Shown: positions 25,983 to 34,600 of the stretch, piece after piece
Layout: each line of letters opens with the position of its first letter
Position numbering within the stretch: position 1 is the stretch's first letter
NCBI RefSeq assembly: GCF_943193015.1
Contig: NZ_CALPCM010000005.1
Span: 67,793 to 131,792 of the forward strand
DNA length: 64,000 bases
Origin: Hominisplanchenecus_A murintestinalis
Lineage (GTDB): Bacteria > Bacillota > Clostridia > Lachnospirales > Lachnospiraceae
Direction of reading: 5' to 3'
The notes under the pieces: model-generated
What the model was told of the DNA's origin: nothing
Databases searched by the model: none
What the model saw: only the letters and a program-made list of their open reading frames with translations
Program-made: the position numbers and the translations under genes

Positions 25983-26525
25983 ATGAAAACAACAAAGTAT
26001 GCAGGAACACAGACAGAAAAAAACCTGGAGGCCGCATTTGCAGGTGAATCACAGGCAAGGAATAAGTACACTTATTTTGCTTCCGCAGCAAAAAAGGAAG
26101 GCTACGAGCAAATTGCGAGCCTGTTTTTGAGAACAGCAGACAATGAAAAAGAACATGCAAAGATGTGGTTTAAAGAGCTGAAAGGAATCGGCGATACGAA
26201 AGAAAACCTTGCCGCGGCTGCAGATGGCGAAAACTATGAATGGACAGATATGTATGAGGAATTTGCCAAAACAGCAGAGGAAGAAGGGTTCCCGGAGCTT
26301 GCAGAAAAGTTCAGGCTTGTAGGGGCAATCGAGAAGCGCCATGAGGAGAGATATCGTGCATTGCTTAAAAACGTGGAGACAGCCGCCGTATTTGAAAAGA
26401 GCGAAGTGAAGATATGGGAGTGCCGCAACTGTGGACATATCGTTATTGGAACAAGCGCGCCTGAAGTTTGCCCGACCTGTAACCATCCGCAGAGTTATTT
26501 CGAGGTGTATGCGGAGAATTATTAG
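25983..26525 (+). CDS. rbr: Rubrerythrin
   Basis: A 180-aa peroxide-reducing non-haem iron protein of anaerobes. The four-helix diiron ligands are visible in FAGESQARN (Glu22), DNEKEHAKM (Glu55, His58), the YEEF region, and IEKRHEERY (Glu117, His120). The C-terminal rubredoxin domain has Cys147, Cys150, Cys163 and Cys166 (ECRNCGH and VCPTCNHP). It is co-linear with the Uma2 fragment but likely has its own promoter in the 45-bp gap, which I could not assign. AGGAGG precedes the ATG by six bases. Confidence 0.97.
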   Translation: MKTTKYAGTQTEKNLEAAFAGESQARNKYTYFASAAKKEGYEQIASLFLRTADNEKEHAKMWFKELKGIGDTKENLAAAADGENYEWTDMYEEFAKTAEEEGFPELAEKFRLVGAIEKRHEERYRALLKNVETAAVFEKSEVKIWECRNCGHIVIGTSAPEVCPTCNHPQSYFEVYAENY

Positions 26526-26554
26526 TCAAATTTGAAAGGCGCGGAGTTCTAGGG

Positions 26555-26589
26555 AGAGAGAAGGGGCGGTTATTTCGCCCCTTCTCTCT
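26555..26589 (+). terminator. Hairpin between convergent rubrerythrin and TIGR01906 genes
   Basis: Near-perfect stem AGAGAGAAGGGGCG / CGCCCCTTCTCTCT with a seven-base loop, but no T run on either side. It is likely a transcription barrier or a protective 3' stem. Confidence 0.6.
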
Positions 26590-26606
26590 GCGTATATCAT
26601 GATATT

Positions 26607-27248
26607 TTAGCTCCAGTGCCTGGAAAGCAATTGTGAAACCAGAAAGGACAGCAGGCTGAAAAAGATTATCAGAACTAAAATAGCAATTGCGCAGTGCAGG
26701 AAAAATGCATCCGGCAGTATAGTAATAACAGGGTCTGTCGCCGGGTTGAACAGCCAGTAATCATTGCGGAAGAAAATGTGATGGAAGGTCACAAAAAAAT
26801 TCTCCCAATTTAGCGCAATCAAGCCTCCAAGAACAGCAGGAACCAGAGGTGTAAGGACACCAGCCAGCTTTAAACAGCCCGCATCTTTTTTTCGGAATTT
26901 GAAAAATAAGCCGGCGGTGCCTGCGAAAAGTGTGGATATACAGAGCCACTGGACAAATACAAAAATATTTTTAACTTCTTCGAAATGGATTTTTCCGCTT
27001 TCTGACATGGCGAGAGTGGGGAAATCCAATTCTTTTTGTCCAAATATAGAATTATAAGAAATCAGAGTATCATAATTTGTACGGATATCCTCTTCCGATA
27101 TGCCGGAGGATTCTACGATGCCTAAGGCTTCAATATCATGGTAATACAGTGGGCGGAAGTTCAGCACCAGAACCACCGAAAAGCTGATAAAAAACAACAT
27201 GAAAACCACCGCCAGGGCGAGATTTGATGGCGAAAATGATTTCTTCAT
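26607..27248 (-). CDS. TIGR01906 family (DUF1461) integral membrane protein
   Basis: A 213-aa membrane protein with about four or five hydrophobic segments: one at 10-30, then a polar loop with YHDIEALGI, then helices near 94-115, 127-147 and 180-205. Family signature regions are DIRTNYDTLISYNSIF, ESGKIHFEEVKNIF and the DPVITILPDAFF stretch. It resembles the TIGR01906/DUF1461 group of Firmicutes; its function is unknown. An AAAGGA ribosome binding site sits nine bases before ATG 27248. It runs opposite to leuS. Confidence 0.82.
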   Translation of the reverse strand: MKKSFSPSNLALAVVFMLFFISFSVVLVLNFRPLYYHDIEALGIVESSGISEEDIRTNYDTLISYNSIFGQKELDFPTLAMSESGKIHFEEVKNIFVFVQWLCISTLFAGTAGLFFKFRKKDAGCLKLAGVLTPLVPAVLGGLIALNWENFFVTFHHIFFRNDYWLFNPATDPVITILPDAFFLHCAIAILVLIIFFSLLSFLVSQLLSRHWS

Positions 27249-27381
27249 AATGGAGTCCTTTCTTTATGTGCGATTTTGGAGCGGGGGACTGTCGGTTCCG
27301 TGGCTGTCAGGGGTAAGCGACAAACCGCAGTTTGAAGGCGCCGCAGTCTCCTCTGCCTATGAATAAAGTATACTGCATCTA

Positions 27382-27410
27382 TTGACAAATGCAAGGGAAA
27401 TGAGTAGAAT
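27382..27410 (+). promoter_or_regulatory. Promoter of leuS
   Basis: TTGACA (27382-27387), a 17-bp spacer, TAGAAT (27405-27410), giving a leader of about 130 nt. I looked for a T-box (AGGGTGG core) and did not find one. Confidence 0.86.
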
Positions 27411-27457
27411 TATTAAGAGTTTTTGTAGCAAAAGTTACTATGAGCGGAGCAAATAGC

Positions 27458-27491
27458 AGCCAAATATACGTGCAGACACGTCTGCTTGGCT
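27458..27491 (+). promoter_or_regulatory. Hairpin in the leuS leader
   Basis: AGCCAA (27458-27463) pairs with TTGGCT (27486-27491) around a GCAGA-CACG-TCTGC hairpin, with an eight-base bulge on the 5' side. It lies mid-leader without a T run. Its role is unknown. Confidence 0.4.
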
Positions 27492-27548
27492 CGTTGCCAT
27501 CAGGAATGAAAATAAAGAGACGACACGAAGTGTTAGGAGGCAGAAATT

Positions 27549-29963
27549 ATGAGCGTACCTTATAATCATAAGGCGATTGAATCAAAGTGGCGCAAACACT
27601 GGGAAGAGAAACCGGTAAACGTTAATGACGGAAAGAAACCAAAATATTATTGTCTGGATATGTTTCCGTATCCGTCAGGAAATGGGCTTCATGTAGGGCA
27701 TTGGAGAGGCTATGTGATTTCAGATGTGTGGAGCCGCTACAAGATGCTTCAGGGATATTATCTGATTCATCCGATGGGCTGGGATGCGTTTGGGCTTCCG
27801 GCTGAAAATTACGCCATTAAGACAGGCCAGCATCCTGCCATTTCGACGAAACAGAATGTTGATAATATTAAGCGCCAGATTAATGAGATTGCATCAATTT
27901 ATGACTGGGATATGGAAGTAAATACCACGGATCCGGATTTCTATAAATGGACGCAGTGGATTTTTGTGAAAATGTTTAAAGAGGGACTGGCATACGAGAA
28001 GGAATTTCCGATTAACTGGTGCCCATCCTGTAAGACCGGACTGGCAAATGAAGAGGTTACAAACGGCGTCTGCGAGCGCTGTGGAACTGCCGTGACGAAG
28101 AAGAACCTGCGTCAGTGGATGCTGCGCATTACGAAATATGCAGACAGGCTGCTGGCGGATCTGGATAAGCTGGACTGGCCGGAAAAGGTTAAGAAGATGC
28201 AGTCGGACTGGATTGGAAAATCCTATGGGGCGGAGGTTGAGTTCCCAGTGGAGGGAACAGACGAGAAGATTACGGTTTATACGACCAGGCCGGATACTCT
28301 GTACGGCGCAACATTTATGGTGCTGGCGCCGGAGCATGCGTTAGCGGCAGGGCTTGCCACAGAGGAAACAAAAGAAGCGGTAGAAAAATACATTTATGAT
28401 TCTTCTATGAAATCAAATGTAGACCGTCTGCAGGATAAGGAAAAGACAGGCGTATTTACAGGAAGCTATGCGCTCAATCCGTTGAACGGGGCGAAAGTGC
28501 CGATTTGGCTCTCTGATTATGTGCTGGCTGATTATGGTACGGGCGCTATTATGTGCGTACCTGCCCATGACGATCGTGACTTTGAATTTGCGACGAAATT
28601 TAATATTCCGATTATCCAGGTTATTGCGAAAGACGGGAAAGAAATTGAACATATGACAGAGGCTTATACAGAGGCGGCGGGAACGATGATTAATTCCGGT
28701 GAGTGGAACGGTATGGAATCTTCTGTGCTGAAGAAAGAAGCTCCGATGATGATTGAGGAGCGGGGGATTGGAAGAAAGACCGTGAACTATAAGCTCCGTG
28801 ACTGGGTATTTTCACGCCAGCGTTACTGGGGCGAGCCGATTCCGATTGTACACTGTCCGAAGTGTGGAAACGTACCTGTCCCGGAGGAAGACCTTCCGCT
28901 GCGTCTGCCGGATGTGGAATCCTATGAGCCTACCGGAACCGGAGAATCACCGTTGGCTGCGATTGAGGACTGGGTAAATTGTAAATGTCCTGTTTGCGGT
29001 GCAGATGCGAAGAGAGAGACAAATACGATGCCTCAGTGGGCGGGGTCTTCGTGGTATTTCCTGCGCTATGTGGACAGCCATAATGATAAGGAACTGGTTT
29101 CTAAAGAGAAAGCAGACAAGTACCTTCCGGTAGATATGTATATCGGAGGGGTGGAACACGCGGTGCTTCATCTGCTGTATTCGAGATTTTATACAAAGTT
29201 CCTGTATGATATCGGAGCTGTTGATTTTGACGAGCCGTTCCAGAAGTTGTTTAATCAGGGTATGATTACCGGAAAGAATGGAATTAAGATGAGTAAGTCC
29301 AAAGGGAATGTAGTATCGCCGGATGATCTGGTAAGAGATTACGGCTGCGATTCTCTGAGGATGTATGAGCTGTTCGTAGGACCGCCGGAGCTGGACGCCG
29401 AGTGGGACGACAGGGGAATCGACGGCGTGTACCGTTTCATTACCCGTTTCTGGAAACTGGTAACGGAGAATAAAGACAAAGATGTGAAGCCTACAAAAGA
29501 AATGCTGAAAGTGCGTCATACTATGGTACACACGATTACGCAGAGGCTGGAAAGCTTCAGCTTGAATACCGTAGTTTCCGGATTCATGGAGTTTAATAAT
29601 AAAATGATTGAACTGGCAAAGCGTGAGGGTGGCATTGACAAAGAGACGTTGGAGACAGCCGTAATTTTGTTAGCGCCGTTTACGCCGCATCTTTCCGAGG
29701 AACTGTGGGAGCAGCTTGGACATACAGAGTCTGTATTTAAAAATGAATGGCCGAAGTACGATACAGAGGCGATGAAAGATGATGAAGTCCAGGTTCCGGT
29801 ACAGATTAACGGAAAAACGAAAGTGGTGATCAGTATCCCGGCAGAATGTTCGAAGGAAGAGGCGCTTGCATCGGGAAAAGCAGCGATTGCTGATAAGCTG
29901 ACAGGTACGGTTGTGAAAGAAATTTATGTACCGAAGAAAATCCTTAACTTTGTTGTGAAATAA
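27549..29963 (+). CDS. leuS: Leucyl-tRNA synthetase
   Basis: An 804-aa class Ia synthetase that charges tRNA-Leu. The HIGH motif appears as HVGH in PYPSGNGLHVGHWRGY, and KMSKS at residues 580-584 (GIKMSKSKGN). The zinc/editing inserts carry CPSCKTG with CERCGT and CPKCGN with CKCPVCG. The ending YVPKKILNFVVK is the typical LeuRS C-terminus. AGGAGG precedes the ATG. The leader is 130 nt with one hairpin, and a strong terminator follows. It is monocistronic. Confidence 0.98.
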   Translation: MSVPYNHKAIESKWRKHWEEKPVNVNDGKKPKYYCLDMFPYPSGNGLHVGHWRGYVISDVWSRYKMLQGYYLIHPMGWDAFGLPAENYAIKTGQHPAISTKQNVDNIKRQINEIASIYDWDMEVNTTDPDFYKWTQWIFVKMFKEGLAYEKEFPINWCPSCKTGLANEEVTNGVCERCGTAVTKKNLRQWMLRITKYADRLLADLDKLDWPEKVKKMQSDWIGKSYGAEVEFPVEGTDEKITVYTTRPDTLYGATFMVLAPEHALAAGLATEETKEAVEKYIYDSSMKSNVDRLQDKEKTGVFTGSYALNPLNGAKVPIWLSDYVLADYGTGAIMCVPAHDDRDFEFATKFNIPIIQVIAKDGKEIEHMTEAYTEAAGTMINSGEWNGMESSVLKKEAPMMIEERGIGRKTVNYKLRDWVFSRQRYWGEPIPIVHCPKCGNVPVPEEDLPLRLPDVESYEPTGTGESPLAAIEDWVNCKCPVCGADAKRETNTMPQWAGSSWYFLRYVDSHNDKELVSKEKADKYLPVDMYIGGVEHAVLHLLYSRFYTKFLYDIGAVDFDEPFQKLFNQGMITGKNGIKMSKSKGNVVSPDDLVRDYGCDSLRMYELFVGPPELDAEWDDRGIDGVYRFITRFWKLVTENKDKDVKPTKEMLKVRHTMVHTITQRLESFSLNTVVSGFMEFNNKMIELAKREGGIDKETLETAVILLAPFTPHLSEELWEQLGHTESVFKNEWPKYDTEAMKDDEVQVPVQINGKTKVVISIPAECSKEEALASGKAAIADKLTGTVVKEIYVPKKILNFVVK

Positions 29964-29969
29964 AATATG

Positions 29970-30013
29970 ACTGCCGCACAGGAAATGAAAAATTTCAGGT
30001 GCGGCAGTTTTTC
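29970..30013 (+). terminator. Terminator of leuS
   Basis: Stem ACTGCCGCAC / GTGCGGCAGT followed by TTTTT, with a 19-base loop that can pair internally (AAAT/ATTT). Confidence 0.9.
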
Positions 30014-30034
30014 TACATTTGAAAAGTTCTGTAA

Positions 30035-30172
30035 TCATGGAAAGCTCGGCATCTTCAGGCGGATGGTTACCTTGAGGCAGCTATTCTGCCTAAATTCAGT
30101 ATGAATCTGGAACTTGAAGCATCAGGGGGAATTACAGGCGTGCAGAAAGGATATCTGACAGCCAGAGTTTGA
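30035..30172 (+). pseudogene. Possible coding remnant in the leuS-Rpn gap
   Basis: A 45-codon open frame between stops that reads KARHLQADGYLEAAILPKF and then NLELEASGGITGVQKGY, protein-like in composition. It has no start near its beginning and no ribosome binding site. Probably the end of a decayed gene. I do not recognise the family. The rest of the 30173-30294 stretch shows nothing clear. Confidence 0.25.
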
Positions 30173-30294
30173 ATTCGGCTTTTTTCCGAATGAAATATTC
30201 GTTCAGGGAAGAGCTGAATTTGTAATTTCAAGAGTAACTGTGAAGGTACTAAACAGTTAGTTTCAAGATACTTTTCTATCTTGTGAAAAAGGGG

Positions 30295-30323
30295 CTGACA
30301 TTTTCTTTAAACAGTGCTATACT
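30295..30323 (+). promoter_or_regulatory. Promoter of the Rpn-like gene
   Basis: CTGACA (30295-30300), a 17-bp spacer, TATACT (30318-30323), about 170 bp upstream of the ATG at 30497. The long leader up to the ATG contains no recognised riboswitch. Confidence 0.6.
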
Positions 30324-30496
30324 GCACATAAGCATTTTATTTCTAAACAGATTCTTTTTGTGGCATATAGTCACTCTCTATCTATGGCAAGTCTGCCGTT
30401 CTTAGAAATGTTCGATGCTGAAACCCAAAGAAAAAAGGCGGAGAGGATTTCTAAAAGAGACAGGCGTCCTCCCTGCTGTTTAAAGGAGGACAATGG

Positions 30497-31483
30497 ATGA
30501 ATAAAATAAAAAATGAATCAGTAACCATAAAGCAGCCGGCAGGCTCAGCGCCTGCGCCTGTGCGTGTTTACAAAGACAGGATTTTCCGGATGATTTTTAA
30601 GGAAAAGAAAGAATTTTTGGAACTGTATAATGCCTTGAATGGCACGGGCTATGCTAATTCGGACGAACTGGTAGTGACGACGTTGGAAAATGCTATCTAT
30701 ATGAATATGAAAAATGATGTGTCGTTTCTTCTGCATGACCAGCTTACCCTGTATGAGCACCAATCCACAAATAACCCTAATATGCCACTGCGGAATCTTT
30801 TCTATGTGGCAGATGTGTATTCCGGGCTGGTGCAGTTAGAGAATTTATACCGTTCCCGTCCGGTGCAGATACCGGAACCCCGATTTGTGGAATTTTACAA
30901 TGGAACAAAAGAATTGCCGGAACGCAGCGAGCGGAAACTGTCTGATTTATATTTTCATCCGGTAGATAATCCAGCGTTGGAGCTAAAGATACTGGTACTG
31001 AATATTAATCCAGGCTATAATATGGAATTGATGGGGAAATGCCGGACATTGTGGGAATACATGATTTTTGTGAGCAAAGTCCGGGAGTATAGCAGAGGGA
31101 TGCCATTGTCACAGGCAATGGAGAAGGCTGTTGCCGGGGCTATTAAAGAAAACATACTTGCCGATTTTTTAAGGAAAAACCGTGCGGAGGTGATAAAAGT
31201 GGGAATCTATGAATATAATGAAGAACTTCATATCCAACAGGAACGCGAAGATGCGAGGGAAGAGGGAATAAAAGAAGGAGTAAAAAAGGGCAGCTGGCTA
31301 AATTTGTGGAATCTTATCCGTAAGAAGATGGAAAAGGGACTTTCGGCTGAGGAAACGGCAGATATATTGGAAATAGACGTATCAACCGTGCAGAAATATT
31401 ATATTCTAATTAAAGAAGAACCGGGATTAAGTGATGATGAGTTTTACAGAAAGTATTTGAAAATGAAAAACAGCACCATATAA
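30497..31483 (+). CDS. Rpn family recombination-promoting nuclease-like protein (putative transposase-type)
   Basis: A 328-aa protein of the Rpn/PD-(D/E)XK group, DNA nucleases that raise recombination and whose genes are often mobile. The family start VYKDRIFRMIF, the core NDVSFLLHDQLTLYEHQST (Asp...Glu-X-Gln) and the segment PRFVEFYNGT are clear. The C-terminus has a coiled-coil-like basic stretch (REDAREEGIKEGVKKG) and an HTH-like SAEETADILEIDVSTVQKY. AGGAGG lies upstream of the ATG. It stands alone between leuS and the large protease, typical of insertion in accessory DNA. No transposon ends seen. Confidence 0.85.
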   Translation: MNKIKNESVTIKQPAGSAPAPVRVYKDRIFRMIFKEKKEFLELYNALNGTGYANSDELVVTTLENAIYMNMKNDVSFLLHDQLTLYEHQSTNNPNMPLRNLFYVADVYSGLVQLENLYRSRPVQIPEPRFVEFYNGTKELPERSERKLSDLYFHPVDNPALELKILVLNINPGYNMELMGKCRTLWEYMIFVSKVREYSRGMPLSQAMEKAVAGAIKENILADFLRKNRAEVIKVGIYEYNEELHIQQEREDAREEGIKEGVKKGSWLNLWNLIRKKMEKGLSAEETADILEIDVSTVQKYYILIKEEPGLSDDEFYRKYLKMKNSTI

Positions 31484-31562
31484 ATATGATGAAAACACAA
31501 AAGACAGGAATGAATTTTCAAACAGGCTCTAGGGTTTGGCGTAATCCAGTGCCAGAAATTGC

Positions 31563-31592
31563 TTGACTTTACCTATGGAAAACGATTATCCT
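31563..31592 (+). promoter_or_regulatory. Candidate promoter of the large protease gene
   Basis: TTGACT (31563-31568), an 18-bp spacer, TATCCT (31587-31592). Modest match, but the only candidate in the 155-bp gap. Confidence 0.5.
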
Positions 31593-31638
31593 ATATCCAT
31601 ATGATTTCGAGCAGCGATATGCGGGGAAGGGGTAGAAG

Positions 31639-34600
31639 ATGAAAATTAAATTTTTAAAGAACCAGCGAATAAGCATCCTGCTGGCAGCAGTTATGGTGCT
31701 GGCTGGGATGCCGGAAACTTATGTACGAGCGGAAGGGATAGAGCAGGCAGTATCTATGGCGGAGCCTATAGAGAATGTGGCAGAGAAGCAGGTTCCGGTC
31801 TACAGACTGGAGAAAAAAGGAGAAGCTTCCGATTATGGTTACCAGGCAATGGCATGGGTAGATGAGGACGGAAATGAGGTAGAAGGGGAATCCCTTTATT
31901 CGGAGGAAGGAGGGGCTGCACGTGTAAAAGCAAGGAGTGTCCTTCCGGATGCATACGATATGCGTGAGCAGGGAGAGCTTCCTGGTGTGAGGAACCAGGG
32001 ACAATGGGGGACTTGCTGGGCGCATGCGGCGATAGCTTCTGTAGAGACGAATATGGTGAAGAACGGGCTGGCAAATGTCGGAAGCGTGGACTACTCCGAG
32101 CGGCATCTTTCGTATTTTTCTCATAAAAGGAACGCGGCGCTTGGGGATGGAACAGATAATAAAGACAATCAGTATCTCTGGTACGGAGGAGGCAATTATC
32201 AGATGGCTGTGGCACAGCTGGCAGGCTGGTATGGCGCAGCGGCGGAAAGCGATTATCCGTATTATGCATATACAACAGAAGGCGAGATGAGGGATCTGGC
32301 AGAGGGAGAACGCAGTAAGGCGGTGAGCCATTTGACAAATGCCAGTGTGCTGAGTATGCCGGAAGAGAGCGGGCAGACAGAAGCTCAAAAGGAGCGGATG
32401 CGCCTTGAGACGATGGACAGGGTGAAACGTGCTGTGATGGATAACGGCGCGGTGATGTGCTCTTATTATACAGGCGATGGTACTTTAGCATCTGCATTGG
32501 AGGAGGTATACAATGCGGATAAGCATGACATAGATCATTCGGTGAGCATTGTAGGGTGGGATGACAACCATGACACGACGTCGGCAGAATCCAATTTTTC
32601 TGACAAAGGAAGGAAGCCAAAAGCAAATGGAGCCTGGCTGTGCCGAAACAGCTGGGGCAGCGCCTGGGGAGACGGCGGGTATTTCTGGATATCTTATGAG
32701 GATGCGACTCTCGGTGAATTCTGCAGCTTTGAGGCGGATGCGGTGTCTAATTATGAAGAAGTCCATCAGTATGACGGCGCAGGCTACAACAGTACCATCG
32801 GTTATGAGAAGGCGGCAAATATTTTTCATACAGAGTATGTGGAGGAGCTGAAAGCAGTTTCTTTTTATGCATTTAAAGACTATGATTATCTGATAGAGAT
32901 TTACACAGGAGACATTCCTGCAAAGGATAATCCTGATGTGAAACTGGAGAAACCCTCCGACGGTACTCTGGCATATTCCCAGCAGGGAAGCCTGGACACC
33001 CCCGGATATCATACGATTCCACTGGATACCGGCGTGATTCTCTGGAGCGGCATAGACTACGCAGTATCTGTGCAGCTGATACCGAAGGATGGAGGGAGCG
33101 CGGTTACATATTTTGAAGCAGGTGATGCGTATACGGCAGAACCTGGGCAATCTTTCTTCTACAGCAATGGGGAATGGACAGATACCACCACAATGACGGA
33201 CGGGCAGGGACAGAATCTGGGATTTAAAAATGTCTGCATTAAGGTATTCAGCGATTATATCAGGGAATGGGATAAGCCCATGCTGAAGGCTGAAATTGAC
33301 GAGGCGGCGAAAGTGACGGACTCCGAAAAGTATACAAAAGCATCCTGGGATGCTTTTACTGAGAAGCGCGGCTTTGCGGAATGGATTTTTGCGCATCTGG
33401 ATACACTGGAGGAAGAAACCTGGACGGAAGCAGAGAAAAAGAATCTTATTCTGAGGCAGGTTATGGATCTCAGGGCAGCCCGGATGGCGCTTGCTCCGGC
33501 GGAAATATATATAAAAAATCCGGCGGAGTTTGAGAATTTTGCACATATGGTATCCAGCGGTGCGGATTATGAGGGACAGACGGTGCGGCTCATGCAGGAT
33601 TTAGATATGAGTGGTATTTCCCACCATCCGGTCGGAAGCGGCCAGGCAGCTTTTGAGGGAACGTTTGACGGCGGCGGACATTCTATCGTGAATTTGGAAA
33701 ATGAGTACGAATATGGGTACAGCGGCCTGTTCGCTTTGATAGGAGAGAAGGGAACAGTCAAAAACCTGAAACTGACGGAGGTGGAATTTGTATTTAAAGA
33801 ATGGCTGGCAGGCGGGATAGCGGCGGAGAACAGAGGAACGATCAGCGGATGCCAGATAGAGGGGAACATCCTTTTTGACTGCGCAGGTTTTCAACTGGGA
33901 GGTTTGGCAGGAAGCAATAAGGGAACAATAGAAGAGTCGTCTTTAAATGGAAAAGTTACCTTCAGCGCGGCGACAGGAGCAAGTTCAGGATATTATGTAG
34001 GCGGTCTGGTGGGGAACAATTGGGGGAATATTTCTAAGTGTTTTATAGAAGGTCAGATTGTTTCGGACAGCAATGCATCTACAGGGGGAATCGTGGGATG
34101 GAGCGAACCGGATTCCGTGGTGGAACAGTGTTATAATATGGCAGTCATCGACGGTGCGCCTTCTGGTAATACGTGTACCGGAGGTATAGGCGTGATGATG
34201 GCAGGTACGACTGCCAACTGCTTTAATTATGGCGTAATCCGGCGTCCGGCAGGAGCAAATGGCGCGGTGTATGTCTGGCTGAATGAGAACGGGAAGCCAA
34301 TGGGGACAGTATCGAATTGCTACTACCTGGATAGCAGCAGCGCAAAGGGCGGATATGCAGACCAATCGCAGATTGGCAAGATGACTGCAGACGAATTCGC
34401 GTCAGGAAAAACGGCATATTACCTGAATACAAATGGCGGCAATGGAGCGAGCGCCAGAGCATGGTCACAGGGAGAAGGAGCGCCGATATTTGCGGATGAG
34501 GAAAATAAAGCAGTTATAAAAGTAGATATCAGCCAGGGCAATCGTGACTATACAGTTTCTTTTCACGGAGTATCATCCGGAGAGCTTTACGTGAAGGGAG

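Noticed and set aside
27249..27548. T-box riboswitch in the leuS leader
   Set aside because: I looked for the AGGGTGG-type core and a specifier loop and terminator; none is present, only one small hairpin.
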